Assembly: GCA_963576725.1 (NCBI GenBank)
Contig: OY755241.1
Coordinates: 57,781,071 to 57,845,070 of the forward strand
From: Azorinus chamasolen
Taxonomy: Eukaryota > Mollusca > Bivalvia > Cardiida > Solecurtidae
DNA length: 64,000 nt
Direction of reading: 5' to 3'
The notes under the pieces were generated by a model. The model did no database searches. It saw only the letters and a list, made by a program, of their open reading frames with translations, and was not told the origin of the DNA. The first letter of the stretch is position 1. The number at the start of each line of letters is the position of its first letter. The translations under genes and the position numbers were made by a program. Below are positions 20,588 to 30,318 of the stretch, piece by piece.

Positions 20588-21757
20588 TGACGACTCTGTA
20601 AAAGTCACTTTGTGAAAGCATTGTGATAAATAGAGCATTTGCTCCTCTATGAGCAAATGCTCTATTTATAACAATGGTTTCAGACTACAAAATTCTAAAA
20701 TTTTCCTTTTCTCTAATTATGTCTCCCCTCCCCCCCCCCCCATATTTATATGGGAGACATTTTGTTTTCGTGAGAGTTGTCTGTCTATCCGTCTGTCCGT
20801 CACACTTTTTGTCCGGACGATAACTCCTATATGGCTCATGCCATTGGATTGAAACTTCATATATGGAAAGATCATGACAAGAGGAAGTGTCATACACAAG
20901 GTCCATCACTAACTAATAATGGAGTTACTGCCCTTGTGAAAAAGATCACATTTTTTTGTCCGGTCGATAACTCCTATATAGCTCATAATGGATTGAAACT
21001 TTATACATGAAAATATCATGATAAGATAAAGTGTCATGCTCAAGGTCCATAATTCTCGCTTCACTAATATTGGAGTTATTGCCCTTTGTAAACAAATCAC
21101 AATTTTTGTCAGGATGATAACTCCTATATGGCACATGCCATTGGAGTGAAACTTCATACATGGAAAGATCATGATAAGAGAAAGTGTCATGCATAAGGTC
21201 CTAAACTCTGGCTTCAATAAATTGAGAGTTATTGCCCCTTGTATATTTGTTTAACGCTTTCTTGTCCGGACGATAACTCCTACATGGCTCTTGCCATTGT
21301 ATTGAAACTTCATACATGGAAAGAGCATGGTGAGAGAAAGTGTCATGAACAAGGGCCATAACTCTGGCTTCAGTACCTTTGGAGTTATTGCCCTTTGTTA
21401 CATTTTTTGTCCGATCAATAACTCCTGTTCGACTGATGCTATTGGAATGACATTTCATTTATGGAAAGAGCATGATGAAAGTAAGTGTCATGCACAAGGG
21501 CCATAACTCTGGTATCAATATTTTTGGAGTTATTAGCTGTTATCATTTTCTTCTTGAAAAATGTGGTTTGGAAAGCGCATTTATAATGAGGAGAAGTATC
21601 AATCATCAAGTCCATAACATATTTAGTGATTTCCTTTTGCATATTGTTTTTATTAGAGGGGAGACATCCGTTTTGTGACAAAAACCTCTAGTTAATGCAC
21701 CTTTTGGGTAGATTCATTCAAGGAGGTTGTATCTAAAAATAGCCTATGAGGAGTAAG
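20588..21757 (+). mobile_element. PB-2 element split by tandem-repeat element E
   Basis: The left part (to about 20717) has GACGACTCTGTAAAAGTCAC, the full GATAAATAGAGCATTTGCTC hairpin and TTTCCTTTTCTCTA. The right part (from about 21691) continues GTTAATGCACCTTTTGGGTA and AGCCTATGAGGAGTAAGG, as in intact PB-2 copies such as 22370-22579. The intact copies serve as the empty site. Confidence 0.75.
20718..21690 (+). mobile_element. Element E: Helitron-like tandem-repeat element inside PB-2
   Basis: 5' arm ATGTCTCCCCTCCC with partner GGGAGACAT; a run of about 14 C at 20727-20741 and a TCTGTCYRTC block. About five units of roughly 148-156 bp are marked by ACGATAACTCCTATATGGCT and TGGAAAGATCATGA (first markers near 20815, 20964, 21113, 21269, 21414). 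The 5' arm returns inverted as GAGGGGAGACAT, then a small hairpin TTTTGTGACAAAA and ACCTCTA. The layout equals A-D although the sequence is different. Confidence 0.7.
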
Positions 21758-21984
21758 GCGAATGTATTGAGTAGAGAGTCAGACTATAGAAGTTGGTGCG
21801 TTAAAACAACAGGTGGCTGCTTAATGCTTCATGCAAGATAAAAGTAAAAGATGCTCCTACATAACTGACCTTCTGTATTCTGTATTCTACCATCTGACTG
21901 TAATTCCCCAGTGAAAAACATTATTTCTGCCCGAATTTCGATCCAGTGTAAGTTTGATTACTTCCGTTTCGATCAAGCTTTTAA
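21758..21984. other. Short spacer with stem fragments
   Basis: Contains a TG-type stem arm (ACAGGTGGCTGCTTAATGCT, about 21810) without its partner. Otherwise nothing recognised up to the TTAA at 21981. Confidence 0.4.
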
Positions 21985-22222
21985 CACTTTCCCCGATGAA
22001 TATGCATGTAGGAAATAATGACGTCATGAATATTAATAAAAAAAAAATATATAATGGCTTATGAACACAGGACAGTTTGGCTCAAGTAGAAGCTGTAGAA
22101 TCAGATCTATATTACGCAAAAAGCAAACAGCAGATCCAGATTAGACGGCTCCTATAGGATCCGTCTGATCTGGGTCTACTCAGTTTGTAGATGCGTCAAA
22201 ATGCGCTTACATAAGGGAACGG
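21985..22222 (+). mobile_element. PB-1 miniature element, nearly complete
   Basis: TTAA at 21981-21984 and 22223-22226. Start CACTTTCCCCGATGAATATG; internal AATAATGACGTCATGAATAT and TTGGCTCAAGTAGAAGCTGT. Hairpin with tip ACGGCTCCTATAGGATCCGT. End ACATAAGGGAACGGG. Confidence 0.8.
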
Positions 22223-22242
22223 GTTAAGAAACTATTGATCAA

Positions 22243-22315
22243 GTGTCAAACACATTGGATCCGGATGAGACGCCGAGTACTCGGCGTCTCATCTGGATCC
22301 AAGCTGTTGCCAAAT
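22243..22315. repeat. PB-4 hairpin with BamHI-type arms
   Basis: Near-perfect hairpin: TTGGATCCGGATGAGACGCC / GGCGTCTCATCTGGATCCAA, tip GAGTACTC. The flank AAACTATTGATCAAGTGTCA also precedes the related hairpin at 53041, so more than the stem is shared. Confidence 0.75.
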
Positions 22316-22369
22316 GCGAGTCTGGTCGCGAATAAGCCAGAATTTTACCTCTTTCGGATGTCGCTTTAA

Positions 22370-22579
22370 CCCTTTCCCTCATATTGACGACCCTGTAAAA
22401 GTCACTTTGTGAAACCATTGTGATAAATAGAGCATTTGCTCCTACATGAGCTAATGCTCTATTTATCATAATGGTTTCAACTACAAAATTCTAATATTTT
22501 CCTTTTCTCTAGTTAATGCTCCTTTTTGGTAGATTTATTCAAATAGGTTGTATCTAAAAGTAGCCTATGAGGTAATGGG
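22370..22579 (+). mobile_element. PB-2 miniature element
   Basis: TTAA at 22366-22369; the right duplicate is mutated to TTGA (22580-22583). Ends CCCTTTCCCTCATATTGA and CCTATGAGGTAATGGG. Tip GCTCCTACATGAGC. Best local reference for the site interrupted by element E. Confidence 0.8.
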
Positions 22580-23092
22580 TTGAATAAATTTGTTTACTGT
22601 AGCGTACTAACGTAGCAGTATCAAACAGCCGCATGACCCATGTTGTAGCACTTTTAAAACCATTCTATGAATTATTGAAACATATCTGAGACGCCTTCAC
22701 TGTATCGCTGCTTGACGAAATACATTTCCAGTTATGTATTTTTGCTTAACCCTTTACTCAATAAATACCCCTTTCTACAACGTTATGCAGGCTGGAAGGC
22801 ATGTCGAAAACTCCCAGAGCAGCAATGGCATGTTCCCTCAAACTCTCTTGCATGTCATTTTAATTTGAAATGCATAATGCATGTATCTTTACAAGTATAA
22901 CCAATGTCAAACCATTCGGATCCTACCGATACTACTTATCACAAATTTGTTTATAGCATGCTGGATCAGCTAAACTTTAGAGGATAGACATGTGGTAGCA
23001 CTTTTTTTAAACCATTCTGTGAATTATTGAAACATATTTGAGAGGCCCTCACTGTCTCGCTGCTTGACGAACTACATTTCCAGTTGTGTATA

Positions 23093-23169
23093 TCGAGGGC
23101 TTGGTTCAAAACTATTCTAACTCCTTCACAAAGTGAAGGAGTTAGAATAGTTTTGCACCAAGCCCTCGA
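23093..23169. mobile_element. 77-bp hairpin miniature element at a TA site
   Basis: TCGAGGGCTTGGTTCAAAAC ... TTTTGCACCAAGCCCTCGA, an almost perfect palindrome with CTAACTCCTTC/GAAGGAGTTAG inside. It is flanked by TA (23091-23092, 23170-23171). It is absent from repeat units 1 and 3, so it is a real insertion. Confidence 0.8.
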
Positions 23170-23198
23170 TATTTGTTTGACCCTTTACTCAATAAATA

Positions 23199-23392
23199 CA
23201 GTAAAACCTCTCTTAACCGGACGTTAAATTTTAAGTATAAATATCGGTCTTGGAGACAGGTGACAGCTTAATGCAGGGTGGAAATCATACAGAAGAGCTT
23301 TCTGCATGACGTTCACCCTGCATTAAGCAGTCACCTGCCTAAAATATCTAAATTCTTCTCTACCAGAATTCCGGTTAAGAGAGGTTTTACTG
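23199..23392. mobile_element. TG-c miniature element, 194 bp, with proven TA duplication
   Basis: Ends CAGTAAAACCTCTCTTAACC and GGTTAAGAGAGGTTTTACTG. The empty site AAATACCCC in repeat unit 1 contains one TA; the filled site has TA at 23197-23198 and 23393-23394. Stem GACAGGTGACAGCTTAATGC. Tip has decayed to AGAAGAGCTTTCT. Confidence 0.85.
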
Positions 23393-23493
23393 TACCCCCT
23401 TTCTACACCTTTATGCAGATTGAGGTTGGAAGGCATGTAGAAACCTCCCAGAGCAGCAATGGTATGTTCCCACAAACTCGCTTGCATTTTATA

Positions 23494-23852
23494 CAGTGCT
23501 CCCTCTCTACAACGACACCCTTTGGGATACGACGATTCTATGTGTTGTTCAGAGGGATTTGTTATAGGGAGGGAACATCAACATAATTAGCTTGTTTGCA
23601 AATCCCCAGATAAAGTGTATTTCGAGAACTAAAATTGTTATGCCTCAATCAAACCCTATGTTGTGACCACTCTTTAGAATCGTCACAAAGTGACGATTCT
23701 AAAGAGTGGTCACAACATAGGGTTTGATGGAGGCATAAAGAAAATATGATGGAAAAAGTTATATTTGGAGCCTTGTTGTTTCGGAAACAGTGACATCTGT
23801 TGTTGTAAGGGGGAATCGTTATTGAGAGGGCCGTTGTAGGGAGGGAGCACTG
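23494..23852. mobile_element. TG-g miniature element carrying a nested HP-6
   Basis: Ends CAGTGCTCCCTCTCTACAAC and GTAGGGAGGGAGCACTG, flanked by TA (23492-23493 and 23853-23854). It lies in repeat unit 2 where unit 1 is continuous. The inner part is replaced by the palindrome at 23639-23737. Confidence 0.8.
23639..23737. repeat. HP-6 palindrome, complete copy
   Basis: Perfect 47-bp arms apart from one or two bases: TATGCCTCAATCAAACCC through GACCACTCTTTAGAATCG, tip TCACAAAGTGA, then the exact inverse to GGAGGCATA. Half or damaged copies occur at 19838, 20076, 25040, 33190 and 40060. Confidence 0.85.
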
Positions 23853-24214
23853 TAGTAATTTGAAATGCATGTGTCTTTACAATTACAACCAATGCCAAAC
23901 CATATAGATCTTACCGATACTGCTTATCACAAATTTGTTTATAGCATGCTGGAGCAGCTAAACATTAGAGGATAGACATGTGTAGCACTTTTTTAAACTA
24001 TTCTGTGAATTATTGAAACAATTGCGAGACGCCCTCACTGTCTCGCTACTTGTCGAAATACATTTCCAGTTTTATATTTTTGTTTAACTCGTATATATTC
24101 TGATCCTTCGGGATCATCAATTTCAGTGTTAAGTGGGGTCTGGTTCAATTACGATTCAACTACTCACGATTCGATCAGACTGTTGAGAAAGACGTGAATG
24201 AATGACAAACAGCT

Positions 24215-24281
24215 TGGATCCTGATGAGACGCCGAGTAACTCGGTGTCTCATCGGGATCCAAGCTGTTTGCATAATGCGAG
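24215..24281. repeat. PB-4 hairpin
   Basis: AACAGCTTGGATCCTGATGA and inverse CATCGGGATCCAAGCTGTT, tip GCCGAGTAACTCGGT. It lies in a diffuse context without clear TTAA boundaries. Confidence 0.7.
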
Positions 24282-24352
24282 TCAATTAGCTTAGTGGGTT
24301 ATTGGCTGATCACTTGGATATTAAGTACATGTATGTAGTTGTGATTCTGATA

Positions 24353-24793
24353 CAGTAGAACCTGTCTTAACCCTTCGCTTGCTATTCACGTCAATATACC
24401 TACCTGTAAATAGTGAAGACCCAGATGAGACAGCTCCTGCAGGAGCTGTCTCATCAGGGTCTGCACTATTTACAAATTGATTATGCAACCAGTGCACTCC
24501 ACAGCAGAGATTGCACAGCGAAATACTTGTACACAGTGAAGATATATGTAATTATACAACAGGACATGGGCAAAGAAGGGTAATGTATTTTAAAATTCAG
24601 CAAGCGAAGGGTTAAGCGGTCATTCATTTATTAAACAGACGTCTTAAAAAACAGGCGATTACTTAATGCAGGACAAAATTAATATATAAAGCTCTTATAG
24701 TAGCTTTTTGCATTACTTTTGACATGCATTAAGCTATCACCTGCCTTAGAGACCCATACTTAAACCTCTTTTTCATAGCCGCTTAAGACAGGT
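24353..24793. mobile_element. TG-e element interrupted by PB-3
   Basis: Left end CAGTAGAACCTGTC, right end GACAGGTGGG with inverted AGCCGCTTAAGACAGG. The left copy of CTTAAGCGG is split exactly at TTAA by PB-3. Stem AACAGGCGATTACTTAATGC and ATTAAGCTATCACCTGCC. Confidence 0.75.
24371..24611 (+). mobile_element. PB-3 miniature element, copy 1
   Basis: Between TTAA 24367-24370 and TTAA 24612-24615. Ends CCCTTCGCTTGCTATTC and TTCAGCAAGCGAAGGG. Hairpin GTAAATAGTGAAGACCCAGA / inverse, tip AGCTCCTGCAGGAGCT. The right half has GATATATGTAATTATACAAC. Insertion into TG-e leaves a clean TTAA duplication, which is strong evidence for a piggyBac-type transposase. Confidence 0.9.
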
Positions 24794-24800
24794 GGGTTAA

Positions 24801-25012
24801 CCGATTCCCTCATAATGCCTCCTTTTTACGGCTCTGTAGAAGATTCTTTTTGAAATCACTATTGTGATGAATAGAGCATTGAAGCAAATGCTCTATTTGT
24901 CACAATGGTTTCAAAACTACGCACTTCTTAATGGTTTTTTCTCTAGTAGATGCTCCTTTTCAGTAGGTTTATTAAAAGAAGATGGGCCTAAAATAGCCTA
25001 TTAGGTAATTGG
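24801..25012 (+). mobile_element. PB-2 miniature element
   Basis: TTAA at 24797-24800, right flank TTAG. Ends CCGATTCCCTCATAATG and CTATTAGGTAATTGG. The tip is lost (GAGCATTGAAGCAAATGCTC), leaving a shortened hairpin. Confidence 0.75.
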
Positions 25013-25039
25013 TTAGGGTAAGGTTTAGACGGTGCGTAT

Positions 25040-25155
25040 CCAAATACTAAAATATTCAATTATCCACCAAACCCTGTGTAGTAACCACTCTTTACAATCG
25101 TCTCCTCGAGGCACTTCTAAAGAATTGTACAACATAGGGTTTTGTGGAGAAATAA
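25040..25155. repeat. HP-6 palindrome, diverged
   Basis: ATCCACCAAACCCTGTGTAG and ACAACATAGGGTTTTGTGGA with CCACTCTTTACAATCG and a CTCCTCGAGGC tip. Right arm has small deletions. Confidence 0.65.
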
Positions 25156-25359
25156 AGAAATTATACTTGAAACTTTTAATTTACCCTTTTTATCTGGACC
25201 CCTGGTACATATACATACGGTTGCGCAGAGACTGGTTCAATCACCAAGTGAATAAAGCTTTTCTTGTGACGAAATTGATCTTTGATGGTTTATAATTCAG
25301 TCGCTTCGAATTTCTGAGAAAATAGACATCCAATTTACTTGTTCATTTTATAGCCTTAG

Positions 25360-25548
25360 GCGAACGTGATATTGTTTGCAAACAGTTTTCATCCAAATCA
25401 GTTGCCGAGTGGCTCGGCGTCTTAATATGATGGAAACTGTTCAGCACTGTGATTAAGTTTCTGAAAAGAAATGTAAGAAAACTTCACATTACAAACAGAA
25501 GGACGCAATACTGTTAGCAGACGAACTTTATTTGGCGGCGAAAGGGTT
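25360..25548. mobile_element. PB-4 element, degraded
   Basis: Hairpin GCAAACAGTTTTCATCC / GGAAACTGTTC with tip TTGCCGAGTGGCTCGGC. The right part has TTAGCAGACGAAC and GGCGGCGAAAGGGTTG, matching the end of the cleaner copy at 45405-45583. Confidence 0.6.
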
Positions 25549-25685
25549 GAATTTCGATTCCTGGAAATTGATATGTTTAGTAATTGGAAAAACATTAGGA
25601 CTTGTCTGCTTGTCTTCTTGTGATAAATATAGAGTCAGTTTAATCCCAGGGGTTTTACTTTATTCCAGTATTATGTATATATTAA

Positions 25686-25926
25686 CCCTTCGCTTGCTGA
25701 TTTTTAAAATACATTTCTCATTCTTAACCCATGCCCGGTTGTATAATTACATAGATTTTCACTGTGTACAAGTATTTCGCTGTGCAATCACTGCTTGGAG
25801 TGCACTGGTTGCACAATCAACTTGTAAATAGTGCAGACCCTGATGAGACAGCTCCTGCAGGAGCTGTCTCATCTGGGTCTGCACTATTTACAGGTATGTA
25901 TATTGACGTGAATAGCAAGCGCAGGG
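25686..25926 (-). mobile_element. PB-3 miniature element, copy 2, inverted
   Basis: TTAA 25682-25685 and 25927-25930. Starts CCCTTCGCTTGCTGATTTTT and ends GAATAGCAAGCGCAGGG. Tip AGCTCCTGCAGGAGCT. Short frames over it are by-products of the palindrome. Confidence 0.9.
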
Positions 25927-25930
25927 TTAA

Positions 25931-26138
25931 ACATTTCAGCGCTGACCTCTCAAATGAACTATTTCAAAAGTTAGACAATGTCAAGTTTACCTTTAATAAT
26001 CTAGGGGGTTGTTTTAAAGAATAATGTAACATGACAAACAGTGCAGACCCTGATAAGAGGGCTTCTCTAGAACCCCTCTCATCTGGGTCTACACTGTTTG
26101 CAAAGTACATATCTGACTCGTTTCTCGCATTGAAAGGG
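25931..26138. mobile_element. PB-1-like element abutting PB-3
   Basis: Hairpin 26036-26102: CAAACAGTGCAGACCCTGAT / ATCTGGGTCTACACTGTTTG, tip GGCTTCTCTAGAACCCC. Ends before TTAA at 26139-26142 with TTGAAAGGG. The left side starts at the TTAA shared with PB-3, but the sequence there is not typical. Confidence 0.5.
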
Positions 26139-26142
26139 TTAA

Positions 26143-26674
26143 GATGAAATGTTATTTCGTTGACATTTCCCAGTAATTCAAATTATAAACATAAATATCA
26201 CCCTTATCATGCTAGGTAAGTGTAATGTTACAATATGTACCGTGTGTAATGATAAATGCAGATTTTTAACATGTTTTACAAAACACATGCGCGTGTTGTT
26301 AACCAAACGATCTAGATCCTTACGAGTCCCTGATCTGGCACCAAACGTTTCAGAATGGATACGAATACTATTCTGTATGTTTATTCCTATATTTCCGCTT
26401 TATAGACTGAATCGCTTAACGTTTAATTATTCAGGAAGTATGAATATGATTTTGATGGTTTTAATTCACATAAGTCTCAAATGCCATTTACAGCAAATCG
26501 TTTCTTGTTAAGGCTTAATCCCTTCACTGCCATGGAGACGGATCTGTGATGTCATATGTCAAAAGTTACAGGAACGAGCTCAAGCAATGGCGTAACTGAG
26601 TCTGTTATTTCAGAATTGTGTAATTGCTCGACATTACTTGATTTATTTATTTCATCTCAAATATCAAGTATATA
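26143..26674. other. Intergenic stretch, nothing recognised
   Basis: A plus frame of 100 codons (26209-26511) starts in a context without recognisable domains. No palindrome seen. Confidence 0.4.
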
Positions 26675-26878
26675 CAGTAGAATCCCTCTAAACCGGAATT
26701 CTAGTAGAGAAGATTTGAGATACATTTAGGCAGGTGACTGCTTCATGCAGGGTGAAAGTCATGCAGAAAGCTCCTCTAGGAGCTTTCTGCTTGACTTTCA
26801 CCCTGCATGAAGCTGCCACCTGTCTCCAAGACCGATATATATACCAAATTTAACGTCCGGTTTAGAGGGGTTTTACTG
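26675..26878. mobile_element. TG-c miniature element, intact
   Basis: Ends CAGTAGAATCCCTCTAAACC and GGTTTAGAGGGGTTTTACTG, TA on both sides. Stem CAGGTGACTGCTTCATGCAG and GGGTGAAAGTCATGCAGAAA are matched by the right arm. Tip AGCTCCTCTAGGAGCT. Confidence 0.85.
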
Positions 26879-26918
26879 TATCTTGCTAAATTAGCGGTTT
26901 GTTGAGGATATTGTTTAA

Positions 26919-27100
26919 CCATTTCCTAAAAATATACGCCTTTCTTCGCCTTTGCAAACAGAGTAGACCCAGATCAGACGGTTCCTGCAGGAACCGTCTG
27001 ATCAGGGTCTTCTCTGTTTGCTAATGAAAAATATACATGTAGATATAATTCTAATTTTTCTGCCAGGGCCGAACGTTCTATGTGTCATTATGAAATATTA
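26919..27100 (-). mobile_element. PB-1 fragment with intact hairpin
   Basis: TTAA at 26915-26918, then CATTTCCTAAAAATATACGC. Perfect hairpin 26956-27021 with tip CGGTTCCTGCAGGAACCG. The far end is lost in AT-rich sequence. Confidence 0.65.
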
Positions 27101-27575
27101 ACTATTTAAGATTCATGTTTTCATTATTTCCTGTATAAGTCTTCATGGAATAAAGGGTCATTGATGCTATATTTAAATCAGGCATAATAAAAATGTATTT
27201 GAGCCCGCTCAATGATTTTGATTTTTGCTTCAGTACATTTCTTGCTTTAAACTACACTTTTCAGCGAAAAGTGTGAATTATCGTATTTCAATATAATTAA
27301 TAAGTTGATACTGATAGAACTATTGTGTATATTAAGGATAGTTGAAATGTTACGAATGTATAGACGCGAAACAAATTGAGCCAGTTATTGAGCACAAACT
27401 TAGGCTCGCTCGTGAAATTCACAGGGGTCTGGATCGCTTCACGGGGGTCTATATGTAATTGTGAACATCAGGGAATTGGTTAAACGTTTGAGAAACTACA
27501 GGTACAACGTCCCATCTGCATCTTAACTATTTCCAAATGTCAGTCCGGTCATCCTACTTAGCAGAATAAAGAATA

Positions 27576-27774
27576 CAGTAAAACCCCTCTAAGCCAGACG
27601 TTAAATTTAGTATAAATATGTCTTGGCATGTGGCAGCTTAATGTAAAGCGAGAGTCATACAGAAAGCTCCTCTATGAGTTTTCTGCATGACTTAAGCTCT
27701 GCATTAAGCAGCCACCAACCTAAAAATATATAAATTCTTCTCTTCTGGAATTCCGGTTTAGAGAGGTTTTACTC
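27576..27774. mobile_element. TG-c element in duplication copy 1
   Basis: Ends CAGTAAAACCCCTCTAAGCC and GAGAGGTTTTACTC (last base changed). Tip AGCTCCTCTATGAGTT has lost pairing. Confidence 0.8.
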
Positions 27775-27974
27775 TATTCCATTTTATTCAACGAATTTCA
27801 GAGAAACATACCTGACTGTCATTAATGTACATGTACTGTAACCTGAATGTCTTATTGATTTCTTCCAAATATGTAATGTGATTTAATGGAAGCCACATTT
27901 ACGCTTGATGTGTATATTTACAGGCAGAAATTCTTTGCCGCTGCGTCATCTGTAAAACAGTTTATGAAGTAAAA

Positions 27975-28105
27975 TGTACAGATCTGATTCTTCAGCTTCT
28001 GTCTGAGGTAAAATGTCCTGTGTTCATATGCCGTTATAAAAAAAACAATCTTAGTACTATTCATGACGTCATTATTTCCTACATGAATATTCATCAGGAA
28101 ATGGG
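27975..28105 (-). mobile_element. Half of a PB-1 element
   Basis: Reversed PB-1 left half only: CAGCTTCTGTCTGAGGTAAA, CATATGCCGTTATAAA, ATTCATGACGTCATTATTTC and CATCAGGAAATGGG before TTAA 28106-28109. The hairpin half is gone. Confidence 0.7.
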
Positions 28106-28201
28106 TTAAGCGTATGAAAAACTACAGGTACAACGTCCCATCTGCATCTTAACTGTTTTCAAATGTCAGTACGGTCATCCTACTTAGCGGAATAAAGAAT
28201 A

Positions 28202-28403
28202 CAGTAAAACCCCTTTAAGCCTGACGTTAACTTTAGTTTAAATATGTCTTGGAGACACGTGGCAGCTTGATGTAGAGCGAGGGTCATGCAGAAAGCTCCT
28301 CTAGGAATTTTCTGCATGACATTAGCTCTGCATTAAGCAGCCGCCAACCTAAACATATCCAAATTATTCTCTTCTAGAATTCCGGTTTAGATAGTTTTTA
28401 CCG
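28202..28403. mobile_element. TG-c element in duplication copy 2
   Basis: Ends CAGTAAAACCCCTTTAAGCC and GATAGTTTTTACCG. Tip AGCTCCTCTAGGAATT. Substitutions against copy 1 give a way to date the duplication. Confidence 0.8.
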
Positions 28404-28430
28404 TATTCTATTTTATTCAACGAATTTTGG

Positions 28431-29820
28431 AGTACATTATCCACTTGTTTTAAACGTATTGGAATACATAAATCCTTACAGTAGCTATACTACATCGCCA
28501 TAGGTTACAAAACTGCATATCGTTGCTGTGCTTACAAAACCTCGTATATCCATTTTGGCCGAAAATCGTTTCTTCACTATTTCTGATTTAAATGTACAAT
28601 GCCCACACCCTGTCAAAATCGACCAATGAAAAGTGTCAAAACTCGCCCGTGATTAAACCGCGTATATTTATTGGTCTGATTTTTTCAATATCAAAACCTC
28701 GTAAAAATTTTACTCTTCAAGCATGCGGAGCAATGACATTAAACATATCAAAACACATGCAGATTAGGTCAGTGCATGTATTGTGGTACATAGAGCATAG
28801 ATCTGTCCTTTGCTTGGTATGTCATGGTACAAAGCTTAGACTCAAGTGAAATGTAAATTGTCGTATAACATGATCGCCGGATAAAAATTAAACGACGAAA
28901 TATCGTATAAGTGGTAAAAGCTCGCATATACATGTACATAAGGTGAACAAAACTTGGTACAAAAATATCGTACATTTAAAAATGTGTCATACCAAATGAT
29001 GAAAAAAATAAAGTTTCATTAATGATATGATAAATAAAGTCTTATCTATTAATTTGTGTTTTAATATGGTACCAGACTATAGACCTTATTTGTCACATAA
29101 AGACGAAGTCATAAAAATAATCAGTTTTTTGCTTCTCTTGAAAAGTAGTGATTATCATTATACGAGGTTTTGTCAGCACAGCGACGATACAACGATATAA
29201 ACATCATTGTAAGATATATCAGCTACTGTATCTACAAATCATACATGGTCAGCGAACGATGTACAAACGCATTCACCATTTTAGTAACGTTTATGGATGA
29301 AATTAAAACTCTGAATGCTTTTTATGAAAAACAAAAAATAGCACACCCTATGCTAAATAAATTTATGAACTGTCTTCAGGAAACAATTCTTAATTAAATG
29401 TCAAACCCATGGTGGTCTTCGCTTCAATACAGAAACGATGATACAGCTCGTGTTTGTAAATTAATGCCTGTCGGACATTGGTCTTTATATAAAAAAAAGT
29501 TAAATGTTAAATACCTATATTACATACTGTGCTATGGTATTGTTTTAAAGTTCCAACACTCTTGTTATATGTTGAATGTATTATCTGTACTATAATTTTA
29601 CCTAAATAAACGGACTGACACTTAGTTGGTTCCAAAATCAAAACAAAGTCGCGCGCAAATTATCCCGTGCAAACGAAACTCGTCAAAACGAAATTAAGTC
29701 GTGCGCACAAGATAAAAAATACTTGCACATGTCATCTTAGTTCTACCGTACATACGAGACTTGACTAGCATTTACGATAGCTTTAATACGAATCGGCAGT
29801 CTAGTTTGAGCAGATATTAA
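28431..29820. other. Intergenic stretch, nothing recognised
   Basis: About 1.4 kb. Short frames (28592-28849, 29170-29397, 29398-29595) lack domains. GTCGCGCGCAAATTATCC and AAACGAAACTCGTCAAAACG (29645-29700) form a small CpG-containing direct repeat. Confidence 0.45.
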
Positions 29821-30054
29821 CCCGTTCCCTGTTCTATATTTATTCCAAACTTCAAAACCTACTGAATATTCATGGACAAAATATATATAATGAAATATGG
29901 AAGTTGGAAATTTATAGCCATTTAGGAAAGTACAGAAACAGATCTTTCAAATCCCATCAGCAATCAGAGCAGACCCTGATCCTATAGGAGCCGTCTGATC
30001 TGGGTCTACTCCGTTTGCAATTGCGTTAAAACGCGTTTAAATGAGGGAAAATGG
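29821..30054 (+). mobile_element. PB-1 variant (CCCTGTTCT type)
   Basis: TTAA 29817-29820 and 30055-30058. Start CCCGTTCCCTGTTCTATATT, internal ACTGAATATTCATGGACAAA, end AATGAGGGAAAATGG. One side of the hairpin is shortened at CCTGATCCTATAGGAGCCG. The same subfamily occurs at 36918, 40591 and 42411. Confidence 0.8.
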
Positions 30055-30318
30055 TTAAGTTTTCCTGCAGGGCAAGTATTAAAACAAGGTCGATAGATTC
30101 GTCATTTAGCTACCAGCATTGAGACATTCATTTTGCTACCAGCATGACTTGCGACACCCCAAACGGTAATTTGTTATTTGCCGATCGTTCAAGATTATAC
30201 TTTACAGAAGAATTCATTTGGGTATATTTTGTTTCGATTAGCGGTGTACAGTGAACCCACTTTTTTCTGGAATTTAGATAAAGAAACGTTTAGGTATTGC
30301 ATGCGTGTGGCTGGTCAA

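Larger units (their letters stand above)
22640..24095 (+). repeat. Tandem repeat of a roughly 365-bp unit, 2.3 copies, riddled with insertions
   Basis: Unit 1 is about 22640-22990, unit 2 about 22991-23980 and unit 3 starts about 23981 and stops near 24090. Landmarks: GAATTATTGAAACATAT, CATTTCCAGTTATGTAT, CCCAGAGCAGCAATGG, GATACTACTTATCACAAATT and TTTATAGCATGCTGGA. Unit 2 is nearly three times longer because it contains three insertions (23093, 23199, 23494). Comparison with unit 1 shows each empty site. Confidence 0.85.
27472..28430 (+). repeat. Tandem duplication, two 320-bp copies 626 bp apart
   Basis: AACTACAGGTACAACGTCCC, ATCTGCATCTTAACT, CGGTCATCCTACTTAGC and an embedded TG-c occur at 27490-27790 and again at 28116-28420. 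The TG-c was therefore present before the duplication. Between the copies lies a half PB-1 (27975-28105). Confidence 0.85.

Noticed and set aside
20685..21458. Several overlapping minus frames with MHDTFSYHDLSMYEVS-like repeats
   Set aside because: They follow the tandem units of element E in several frames at once, which is typical of repeat DNA and not of coding.
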